From the NCBI GenBank assembly GCA_927911235.1, contig CAKMOY010000060.1, positions 1 to 18,022 on the forward strand: 18,022 nucleotides of DNA. The letters are read 5' to 3'. Of the stretch, positions 8,139 to 14,172 are shown one piece after another; the stretch's first letter is position 1; every line of letters begins with the position of its first letter. Made by a program: the position numbers and the translations under genes. This DNA is from an uncultured Moraxella sp. GTDB taxonomy: Bacteria; Pseudomonadota; Gammaproteobacteria; Pseudomonadales; Moraxellaceae. The notes beneath the pieces are model-generated. The model did not search any database. It had not been told where the DNA came from and worked only from the letters and a program-made list of their open reading frames with translations.

Positions 8139-8855
8139 TTGGATTTAAGCAAACTACAAGCAGGTATGATAATTGGTGAAAGCCGTGGCAAGCACGCTGT
8201 TGGTCGTTTTGGTAATATTGGACATATTGTTACCATTATTGACGAAAATGGCGAAAAATATGTGTCTGAAAGTACCAGTGCCAAAGGGGCGGACGGCAAA
8301 AGCGGTGTTAGAAAAACAAAATTAAATGACTATGTTAAAAATTTAAACAATAGAAAATTTGACGTGTATGTGGTAGACCCCTATCAAGATATCCGAGCCG
8401 AATTAGCAATCGCTCAAAAGTCACCTGAACAACCAAAACAAGAAAACAATCTCAATATTCAAACAAATAATATTTCTAGGTCAACTTCTGTCAATCAAAC
8501 CACCATTCAAAACACACAACAAACGAACAATCAAGCGATTGTTGCAACAAACAATTATTTACCAAGCAATTCGTCTCAAAATCAATACAATATCTTAAAA
8601 AGTAAAACACAATTAGTCGCTTCTGTAAACAATTATTCTGCTATGCCACGAGGCTTAGCAACCACGCCTACCACCACAAAAACGGTTCAATCACCCGATT
8701 TAAAAACAACCAATATTCCCAAAACGCCCACAATACCGCAACCGCAAGCAAAAAAATCACAAACCCTGCTTGCAAACAATCAACCATTGGCGAACAATGA
8801 CAGGGGGTTTGCTCATGCGGTTAGTGGATTGAGTAATGATAGACAATATGGTTAA
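8139..8855 (+). CDS. Virion-associated tail protein/lysin, copy 1, C-terminal part
   Basis: This is the continuation of the 6605 gene in another frame. The open frame extends upstream to about 8040 and reads GTASEIIRTEKEKGRL before the nominal TTG start, so real coding begins there. FGNIGHIVTI contains the probable catalytic His of the NlpC/P60-like domain (codon 8223-8225); the nucleophile Cys is in the preceding piece. The enzyme would cut peptide bonds or crosslinks in peptidoglycan. The rest is a long Asn/Gln/Thr-rich linker, and the protein ends with DRGFAHAVSGLSND, similar to the C-terminus of copy 2 (SLAYAITGGLGGER). No nonsense codon interrupts the open stretch. Confidence 0.55.
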   Translation: MDLSKLQAGMIIGESRGKHAVGRFGNIGHIVTIIDENGEKYVSESTSAKGADGKSGVRKTKLNDYVKNLNNRKFDVYVVDPYQDIRAELAIAQKSPEQPKQENNLNIQTNNISRSTSVNQTTIQNTQQTNNQAIVATNNYLPSNSSQNQYNILKSKTQLVASVNNYSAMPRGLATTPTTTKTVQSPDLKTTNIPKTPTIPQPQAKKSQTLLANNQPLANNDRGFAHAVSGLSNDRQYG

Positions 8856-8885
8856 TGAATAGTTGAATTTTTATCACAAAAGGAC

Positions 8886-8914
8886 TTGATTTTTATGTTA
8901 AAAATAATTATGAT
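8886..8914 (+). promoter_or_regulatory. Sigma70 promoter for a + strand RNA antisense to the toxin locus
   Basis: TTGATT (8886-8891), a 17-base spacer and TATGAT (8909-8914) match the consensus well. Transcription would begin near 8921 and run toward the - strand peptide gene, giving RNA antisense to its 3' region. A weak hairpin with TTTT lies at 8958-8978 and could end it at about 58 bases. Confidence 0.5.
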
Positions 8915-8919
8915 AAGAA

Positions 8920-9070
8920 TTAAGGAGTGGCTAGCCTTTCGGACTAGCTCAAGCCATGAGTTATTGCGAGTAACTTTTAGGCTACCTGATTAGTAAGCGT
9001 TTACGCAGACTAAGAGCAGGATTAACAAGGCGATGATTTTGATGATGTTGGTCATTGCCTCACTCCTTAA
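8920..9070. repeat. 10-base inverted repeat: ribosome site and its 3' complement in the toxin mRNA
   Basis: TTAAGGAGTG at 8920-8929 and its exact reverse complement at 9061-9070 flank the small - strand gene. In the - strand transcript the right copy is the Shine-Dalgarno region and the left copy lies in the 3' untranslated part. The two ends could pair and hide the ribosome site, as long-range 5'-3' pairing does in several type I toxin mRNAs. Confidence 0.6.
8990..9055 (-). CDS. Ibs-like hydrophobic peptide, candidate type I toxin
   Basis: A 21-residue peptide begins MTNIIKIIALL and ends LLLVCVNAY. It is one short polar start plus a run of Ile/Leu/Val. Length, composition and the final Ala-Tyr resemble the Ibs toxins of enteric bacteria, which are 18-19 residues and often end in SAY or similar. 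AAGGAG lies at the right distance before the ATG. A consensus-like promoter stands upstream on the same strand, and the 5' leader can form two hairpins. Such peptides depolarise the inner membrane when overproduced. Identity as a toxin is inference: no homology search was possible, and short hydrophobic frames can occur by chance. The promoter, ribosome site and facing promoter together make chance unlikely. Confidence 0.6.
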   Translation of the reverse strand: MTNIIKIIALLILLLVCVNAY

Positions 9071-9108
9071 GTTTTAGCTACCACTTACCTAGGTCGGTAG
9101 CAGTAACC

Positions 9109-9146
9109 TGTCAGGCTAAAGCATGCTTGCCTACTTTAGCCTGACA
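9109..9146 (-). promoter_or_regulatory. Perfect 13-bp stem at the 5' end of the toxin transcript
   Basis: Bases 9109-9121 pair perfectly with 9134-9146 around a 12-base loop. The predicted - strand transcription start is at about 9146, so the stem would form at the very 5' end of the mRNA, as stabilising 5' stems do in type I toxin mRNAs. A second weaker hairpin (GCTACC/GGTAGC, about 9077-9101) lies between it and the ribosome site. No T-run follows on either strand, so it is not a terminator. Confidence 0.5.
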
Positions 9147-9152
9147 AAACCT

Positions 9153-9181
9153 ATTATCCAATATCACACCCACAAAATCAA
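9153..9181 (-). promoter_or_regulatory. Sigma70 promoter of the toxin gene
   Basis: On the - strand TTGATT (9181-9176), a 17-base spacer and GATAAT (9158-9153) give a near-consensus promoter. The start would fall near 9146, leaving a leader of about 90 bases before the peptide start codon. Confidence 0.55.
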
Positions 9182-9266
9182 TTACTTATCTGATTTTTGG
9201 AACAAATCCCCTTTATTCCTATCTATCATGCCAAACTATTCTAAATGCTTTTTTTAGGATAACATT

Positions 9267-10118
9267 ATGGCACTCAATTATGACCCACAAGGTTTTATCA
9301 TTGGTTTAGGGCGTGTTGAACGGCAAACCAGCTTACTACATGATGATACCCAAACCATTATTCGGATTTTGTCATCACAAGCGACAATCAACCAAACGCA
9401 ATTACAAGGCATCAATCAACGCCTAGGGCAGTTAAACCAAACCACAAGAATAAGAAATCAACGTAACCGACAAACTTCTATTGTTGGTGAACAAACATCA
9501 AGGCAAAGCAATAGACATTTGCCAGCCTCTGCTCGTGAAATTGGTAATACAACAAATACACCCGTTAGACAACATCAAAACCGCCAAAATACGCCAACAG
9601 AGCGACTGCGTGATAGCAATGGGCGATTTACATCGCAAGCAGAAGAGATAAGTTTTATCCAAAAACTATCGGATATGGTGGCTAAAAATGTGGCGGACGT
9701 TGGCGTTGATGATAGAAATCTTGACCCATTGGTGGAAAGTATGCACGAGGTCTATGACACGGTAAAACCTATGGGCAAAATGTTGGGTCTGATGTGGCGT
9801 ATGGGGGCATGGACAAAAAACAAGCTATTTGCTAGAAAGCGTAATGAACCACTTTCACAGGCTCAATACCGACATAACAGAACGGTTGAAGAGCATTTAG
9901 AAAATATCGCCAACAACGGCAGGCGTGGCAGTTTGTTGGGATTGTTGGCAAAAATGCTTATGGGTGGTTTAGGCGTGCTTATGGCAGGTGGTAAGGGGGT
10001 TTTTAAACTGCTTAAAAAGGGTGGTAAAGGTTTAGGCATTTTAGGGACGTTATTTGGCGTATCAAATCTTGCTTATGGTTGGGATAATAAAAGCCATGAA
10101 GAAAATCATCTGGCGTAG
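9267..10118 (+). CDS. Virion-associated tail protein/lysin, copy 2, N-terminal part
   Basis: This paralog of the 6605 gene begins MALNYDPQGFIIGLGRVERQT after AGGA. It shares the HDDTQ block, a Gln/Asn/Arg-rich low-complexity region, then LDPLVESMHEV, PMGKMLGLM, GAWTKNKLFARKR and VEEHLENI, each aligning with copy 1. Gly-rich hydrophobic segments follow (LLAKMLMGGLGVLMAGGKGV). The frame ends prematurely at TAG after SHEENHLA. Adding one A to the A4 run at 10102-10105 continues it as SHEEKSSGVGAVGGG into the next piece, where copy 1 homology resumes. The N-terminal block probably anchors the protein in the virion, and the Gly-rich part may cross the membrane during DNA entry; both roles are inferred. 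Confidence 0.6.
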   Translation: MALNYDPQGFIIGLGRVERQTSLLHDDTQTIIRILSSQATINQTQLQGINQRLGQLNQTTRIRNQRNRQTSIVGEQTSRQSNRHLPASAREIGNTTNTPVRQHQNRQNTPTERLRDSNGRFTSQAEEISFIQKLSDMVAKNVADVGVDDRNLDPLVESMHEVYDTVKPMGKMLGLMWRMGAWTKNKLFARKRNEPLSQAQYRHNRTVEEHLENIANNGRRGSLLGLLAKMLMGGLGVLMAGGKGVFKLLKKGGKGLGILGTLFGVSNLAYGWDNKSHEENHLA

Positions 10119-10147
10119 GTGCGGTCGGTGGTGGTATTGCTGGGGCT

Positions 10148-11806
10148 ATGGCAGGGGCAAGCATTGGTACAATGGTTTTCCCTGGTGTTGGCACGGTTGT
10201 TGGTGGTATATTGGGCGGTTGGCTCGGTAGCGAAGGCGGTGAAGCATTGGGTAAAACGGTAAGCCCTTATCTTGAGCGTTGGACAAATGGGCTAACCAAT
10301 TATAACCTTGCTGATAAAATGCAAAAAGCCTTTATATTTGGGTTAAACCCATTTTTTAGTGGGGCAAGTGCGATTTTTGAGTGGGTGAAAACCAAAGCCA
10401 AAGATTTGTTTAATCTTGATTTGCCAACGCCAAACAATGTTAATCCGAATACTGAAACAACAACCGATAGTATGGACGGTGCGACAGGTTTTTTGGGTGA
10501 TAATAGCACATTTTCCAATGGCAATATCAATATTACTGAAACCGATATTGTACGATTGGCAAAAGTTATGCAGTCTGAAGTGGGTAAAAGTGGGTTTGAT
10601 GAAAAATGGCGTGCAGATATGGGAGGGGCTGTATTAGATAGTGTATTAAACAGAACGGTGGCAAAAGAATTTCCAGATACGATTAAAGGGGTTATTAATC
10701 AAAAAAATCAATTTAGTGGCATTAATGGCCCAAAAACCTATAAAGACAAATACGGCAAAGTTCACCAAACTGGTTCACCTGGTGATGTTGATAAATATCA
10801 AGCCCCTTCAGCAGAAGCATTGAATTTTACACGACAATATTTAGCAAAACGTGCTAGTGGTGGTAGCCGTCTTGTTGATACAACCGATTTTTTAAATCCC
10901 CATGTTTCAGGTGCAAATGCCATGCAACAATGGGGCAATAAAGCTGTTGCAGAAGCCAAAGCAAAAGGGACGGTTTATGGTAAAGGTAATTATGTGCATT
11001 ATCATGCAGGTAAAAAAGTGGGGAATTATGGCATTAACTTGTCAGGTTCAGCAAATAGCACCCAATCCAAAAAATTAGAGCAACTTGCCAGCCAAAGTGG
11101 CCGTTTTGGCAATAATCGCGTGGTCGTGGGTGATAGTATTGGCGTACAGTACAATCAAGTACACGGCTCGGACAAATCAACGGCGGTCAATGGACAAAAC
11201 CCTAGCCAAGTGTTAGGGCAAATTCAGTCATTAATCAAGGCTGGCACGATTAACAAAAACACCCAAGTGGTGTTATCAAGTGGATTGTCTAATGCGATGA
11301 ATGCTAAAAATTCACTGGATTTGGTTAAACAACAGTTACAAACTTTACAAAAGACAGGGGCAAATGTGCGACTATTGGGCGTGGCGGATAATTTTAACAA
11401 TAATACAAAATTAGGCTCTCTTACCAACAAAGAATTACAGACCTACGCCCAAGCCTATGGTGCAACGTTTGAAGGCGGTTTTAATTATAATCCTAATGAT
11501 AAATACAAAGCCCACCCAGCCAATCGTTACTTTGACGGCAAAGGGTGGAAATCAATAGCCCAGGCAAAAGCCCCCAATGTGTCAGCCGTCAATATCCCAA
11601 AACCGCCAACCATTACCCAAAAACTATCAACCGATAAAAGCGATAGCATAACCGCTAGCAGTCAAAGCCAAATTCCGCAAAATATCAGCGATAAAAGTTT
11701 GGCGTATGCCATTACTGGCGGTTTAGGCGGTGAGCGGTTTTTTAGGTTAGGAACATCGCACTTTAAAACGATAATTCCCCTTAAACTAGTATTCATTAAA
11801 GTTTAA
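10148..11806 (+). CDS. Virion-associated tail lysin, copy 2, C-terminal part: Hydrolase_2 (SleB-like) plus SGNH-like domain
   Basis: Real coding starts upstream at about 10110 (SGVGAVGGGIAGA). FPGVGTVVGGILGGWLGSEGG (about 11-31) matches copy 1. A Hydrolase_2/SleB-like domain follows (about 133-290): LAKVMQSEVGK with the likely catalytic Glu144, LDSVLNRTVAKEFPDTIKGV, NQFSG and HYHAG. SleB-type domains cleave peptidoglycan glycan strands. A further domain (about 322-470) has SGNH-like signatures: VVVGDSIGVQ (Ser330), SSGLSN (Asn382), and DKYKAHP (Asp451, His456). It could be an esterase acting on wall acetyl groups, but that is inference. The C-terminus SLAYAITGGLGGER echoes copy 1. The last 20 codons overlap the next leader; one extra T in the T6 run at 11738-11743 would end the protein at GGERFF instead. 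Confidence 0.65.
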   Translation: MAGASIGTMVFPGVGTVVGGILGGWLGSEGGEALGKTVSPYLERWTNGLTNYNLADKMQKAFIFGLNPFFSGASAIFEWVKTKAKDLFNLDLPTPNNVNPNTETTTDSMDGATGFLGDNSTFSNGNINITETDIVRLAKVMQSEVGKSGFDEKWRADMGGAVLDSVLNRTVAKEFPDTIKGVINQKNQFSGINGPKTYKDKYGKVHQTGSPGDVDKYQAPSAEALNFTRQYLAKRASGGSRLVDTTDFLNPHVSGANAMQQWGNKAVAEAKAKGTVYGKGNYVHYHAGKKVGNYGINLSGSANSTQSKKLEQLASQSGRFGNNRVVVGDSIGVQYNQVHGSDKSTAVNGQNPSQVLGQIQSLIKAGTINKNTQVVLSSGLSNAMNAKNSLDLVKQQLQTLQKTGANVRLLGVADNFNNNTKLGSLTNKELQTYAQAYGATFEGGFNYNPNDKYKAHPANRYFDGKGWKSIAQAKAPNVSAVNIPKPPTITQKLSTDKSDSITASSQSQIPQNISDKSLAYAITGGLGGERFFRLGTSHFKTIIPLKLVFIKV

Positions 11807-11820
11807 AAGGGGATTTTTTT
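11770..11820 (+). terminator. Hairpin plus T-run in the leader of the 11821 gene
   Basis: TCCCCTT (11776-11782) pairs with AAGGGGA (11807-11813), extended by AAAC/GTTT with a two-base bulge, then seven Ts (11814-11820) and the ATG. A -10-like GATAAT (11770-11775) precedes the 5' arm and the ribosome site AAGGGGA lies in the 3' arm. It repeats the leader design seen before 3334 and 4224. Confidence 0.5.
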
Positions 11821-12726
11821 ATGTCAAGAAAAACCAAAGCCATAACCTATAACATCAAAGAACGTGGGCGAAAATACAACGGTCAAGACCGCTCCAATGT
11901 TGATGTTTTATCCATGGTTGATGCCATTAACTCAAAAGCCGTGCAAGAATTGGTTGCAACGGGCGATTTGTACGGTTATTACGGTCATGAAGTGCGTATG
12001 TTACATGGCATGAATCCGCCAGATACCGTGTTTACCGATGACGGACGAGAAATTCGCATTGCCCCTGCTATTCGCACCGTTGAACTCATTGCTGATAAAA
12101 ACGGTAATGTTACCCACCGTGAAGAGTTTTTAGAAAATGAAACTGGTGAATATGCGTATCAACAATATAAGGCTGGCGTGGGTGGGTTTAGCACCGCCGT
12201 GATGTTTAAGCCGTCAGCCAGTGGCTTGAGACAGGTGAATGGTTTTTATGGGTTTGATTATGTCAGAAACCCAAATTACCACACCAACAAAGGATTTGGG
12301 GCGTTTGACGGCTTGATGTTTGACAGTTTGCAAAATCCGACTGATGCACAACTGATGTTAAAAAATGCTTTAGAGCAAAGTCTTATCGCTCAGTACGATA
12401 GTATTTATCAAGTGATAAACAGCAAACAAGATATCCAAACTGCCACGCAAATGATTGATTTTTATCAACAAGAAGTCCTAGCCAGCCAACAGCAGTTAAT
12501 GGATTATATTAGTAGAAAAGAGCGACTCACCCAAAAACGGCAAAACCGCCAAGAGCAGTTATTGGATAGTTTAATTTGTCCATCTGCTCCGTTTTCTCGG
12601 TTTTTAGATGAAGTCAAGGCGTTTGATAACATTGGTTTACATCAGATAAATCAAACACCTGATAAACAACTGCCAGAGAAACATATAGATTACAGCGGTT
12701 TGTCAAAGATTTTTGGGGGTTGTTGA
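11821..12726 (+). CDS. Probable prohead protease/scaffold protein
   Basis: A 301-residue protein. The N-terminal half has YGYYGHEVRMLHG (His56) and, after a beta-rich stretch (IRIAPAIRTVELIAD), GVGGFSTAV (Ser124). The His/Ser spacing and GGFS motif resemble Ser/His capsid-maturation proteases of tailed phages. The C-terminal half is a long charged coil (about 205-260, QEVLASQQQLMDYISRKERL), as expected of a scaffold segment. Such proteins help build the procapsid and then cleave coat and scaffold. No capsid gene follows directly, which is odd for a classical head module. It is the first gene after a hairpin leader. The call is moderate and could be replaced by another structural protein with similar motifs. 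Confidence 0.45.
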   Translation: MSRKTKAITYNIKERGRKYNGQDRSNVDVLSMVDAINSKAVQELVATGDLYGYYGHEVRMLHGMNPPDTVFTDDGREIRIAPAIRTVELIADKNGNVTHREEFLENETGEYAYQQYKAGVGGFSTAVMFKPSASGLRQVNGFYGFDYVRNPNYHTNKGFGAFDGLMFDSLQNPTDAQLMLKNALEQSLIAQYDSIYQVINSKQDIQTATQMIDFYQQEVLASQQQLMDYISRKERLTQKRQNRQEQLLDSLICPSAPFSRFLDEVKAFDNIGLHQINQTPDKQLPEKHIDYSGLSKIFGGC

Positions 12727-13151
12727 TGAACGATAGATACACCAAATCCAGCCTTGAATGTATTCAAATGGCATGGGCATTACGTTTGCGAGATTTTCGC
12801 CAGTGGTGCAAACCTGAAGGTCAGGCGGTTTATCGTTGGAAAACCTCTCCGTTAGAACAGGCGATTTTGGCGTGTCGCTCTAATATGATTGACGATAGCC
12901 AAGCCATGTTAAAAGCGTGGGAAGAAAACCAAAATAGTTCAGATAATCGTTCAGCCTTTATCCCTGTGATGACTACCGCCATCGCCCCCATTCAAACACC
13001 GCCTGAATACGACCAAGTGGTTGGGCGGTCTGCATGGCTTGATGTGACAATCCCACATGACCCCGAAAACCGAGTCGCACAGCTTAGAGCCATACCGTCT
13101 GCTTTGCGTTGTCAAATTGCCTTTTTTGCCCTGATGTGCATGGGGCAATGA
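12726..13151 (+). CDS. Neck/tail-completion-like virion protein, N-terminal part
   Basis: The chosen ATG is 12726, overlapping the previous stop (ATGA). The protein begins MNDRYTKSSLECIQMAW and has ALRLRDFRQWCKPEGQAVYRWKTSPLEQAILACR, then PVMTTAIAPIQTPP and AWLDVTIPHDPENRVAQL. These segments resemble a phage virion protein family whose members I recall as single chains of about 250 residues with a 'LRLRDWR', 'YRWRTSPLEQA' start. This piece stops at TGA 13149-13151. Adding one C to the C3 run at 13129-13131 gives FFAPDVHGAMMISNQL and runs on into the next frame, so this is probably one gene. The family name is not certain. Confidence 0.5.
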   Translation: MNDRYTKSSLECIQMAWALRLRDFRQWCKPEGQAVYRWKTSPLEQAILACRSNMIDDSQAMLKAWEENQNSSDNRSAFIPVMTTAIAPIQTPPEYDQVVGRSAWLDVTIPHDPENRVAQLRAIPSALRCQIAFFALMCMGQ

Positions 13152-13672
13152 TGATTTCTAATCAGTTGTGTGCTTATTTTCGCCATGAAAGCAAGCGTAC
13201 CTTTGAAGTGGCGTTTGAATTGGGTTTTGTGGGTGATAAAAAACTCATTGATAACTGGGAATTTCGTGTACTGGATAATAGCCTTTATCCTGATACGGCT
13301 GGCGAGTACCAAAATTTAACCATTGTTACGGTGGATTGTACCATTATGGGCGATATTCCGCTGATTACAGGGCTTGACGGTGCATGGGATAATTATACCG
13401 ATACGGGGGAAGTGGGTACACCTGAAAAATGGAAAGATATACCGCCTAGCACGGATATTACACCGAAAAAACCAACCAATCCGTTTAAGCCGATTGATTC
13501 AGGAGCAACGGTGAATAATCCCTTTAAGCCAGTTACAGGCGAAAAAGCGACAAATACCGAGTTAAATGCGGTGGTGATTGAAGCGGATATTTATCCTGAT
13601 AATCAGCGTATCAAGGCGGATAAACAAAGTAAAGAAATCAGCGTTGAAAGTTTGCCAAAGGATAAGCCATGA
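13148..13672 (+). CDS. Neck/tail-completion-like virion protein, C-terminal part
   Basis: As a separate gene it would start at ATG 13148 (MMISNQLCAYFRH), overlapping the previous stop. It is better read as the continuation of the 12726 gene, because the frame is open upstream through CPDVHGA and a one-base correction gives a natural join. It has a beta-rich region (TFEVAFELGFVGDKKLI, NLTIVTVDCTIMGDIPLI), then a Pro/Lys-rich linker (PKKPTNPFKPI repeated as NNPFKPVTG) and a charged tail. If fused the protein would be about 315 residues. A tail-terminator or neck role is inferred from neighbours only. Confidence 0.5.
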   Translation: MMISNQLCAYFRHESKRTFEVAFELGFVGDKKLIDNWEFRVLDNSLYPDTAGEYQNLTIVTVDCTIMGDIPLITGLDGAWDNYTDTGEVGTPEKWKDIPPSTDITPKKPTNPFKPIDSGATVNNPFKPVTGEKATNTELNAVVIEADIYPDNQRIKADKQSKEISVESLPKDKP

Positions 13673-13941
13673 ACGATAACATTGTTGTGATTGACAGCCG
13701 TTGTGCAGGTTATATGGGCGAGCCTATGCGAATGATTGCGGTAACAATGGCGGATAGCGGTAAAATTTTGGTTGAAAAACAAGCCAATTATTATGAGCCA
13801 GTTATCCCAAAAGACAATACTTTAGTGGTAACTGATACGCCTAAGGTTTTTTCGCATTGGTCTTTGGCGTTTGATGAAAAAAAACATTTAAAAGAAGTGT
13901 TGCAAATATTTTTGGAAGTAAAACGCTCTAATCTTTGGTGA
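13669..13941 (+). CDS. Hypothetical phage protein, N-terminal part (probably joined with 13935-14165)
   Basis: It starts at ATG 13669 in an ATGA overlap with the previous gene. The 90 residues include GEPMRMIAVTMADSGKILVEKQ and an acidic/aromatic middle, ending VKRSNLW. Adding one T to the T3 run at 13934-13936 changes the end to VKRSNLLVINDDIRMYNPSD and continues into the next frame, giving about 166 residues. I recognise no family. The position among head/tail genes suggests a small virion or assembly protein. Confidence 0.45.
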   Translation: MNDNIVVIDSRCAGYMGEPMRMIAVTMADSGKILVEKQANYYEPVIPKDNTLVVTDTPKVFSHWSLAFDEKKHLKEVLQIFLEVKRSNLW

Positions 13942-14165
13942 TTAATGATGATATCCGAATGTATAACCCAAGCGATTTTTTACAGACAAAAAAGGTGGGC
14001 GAAACAGGTCAGGAATTGGAATTTGATACGTCAATCAATAATGGACACATTGCCATTGTGTTGGCGGTTTGGGGGGCGTATATGGCAAGGCAGGGCTTTA
14101 TGCTAACCCATGAACAAACCACAGATGACGGCGATGATGATTGGTTAGTACCGTTTAGTGTGTAG
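13935..14165 (+). CDS. Hypothetical phage protein, C-terminal part
   Basis: The nominal start TTG 13935 has no ribosome site, while the frame joins smoothly to the preceding piece after a one-base correction. It reads NDDIRMYNPSDFLQTKKVGET, then a hydrophobic stretch HIAIVLAVWGAYMARQG that is short for a membrane helix, and an acidic tail (DDGDDDW). No function is recognised. Confidence 0.4.
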   Translation: MVINDDIRMYNPSDFLQTKKVGETGQELEFDTSINNGHIAIVLAVWGAYMARQGFMLTHEQTTDDGDDDWLVPFSV

Positions 14166-14172
14166 GTGGTAA

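Larger units (their letters stand above)
8856..9266. other. Intergenic region holding the candidate type I toxin-antitoxin locus
   Basis: This is the only long gap between + strand genes in the window. From left to right it contains the + strand promoter (8886-8914), the left copy of the inverted repeat, a small hairpin (8930-8949, GGCTAGCC/GGACTAGCTC), a weak terminator-like hairpin (8958-8978), the - strand peptide gene, its ribosome site, two leader hairpins and its promoter. The last 80 bases (9185-9266) hold the leader of the 9267 gene, including ATCATGCCAAA and TTTTTTTAGGATAAC with the ribosome site. Confidence 0.6.

Noticed and set aside
8921..8975. A second mini-peptide on the + strand (MSYCE) using the left AAGGAG
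   Set aside because: The ATG is about 25 bases from the ribosome-like site and the frame has only five codons.
9109..9146. The perfect 13-bp inverted repeat as an intrinsic terminator
   Set aside because: No T-run follows on either strand; it sits at the predicted toxin transcript start instead.
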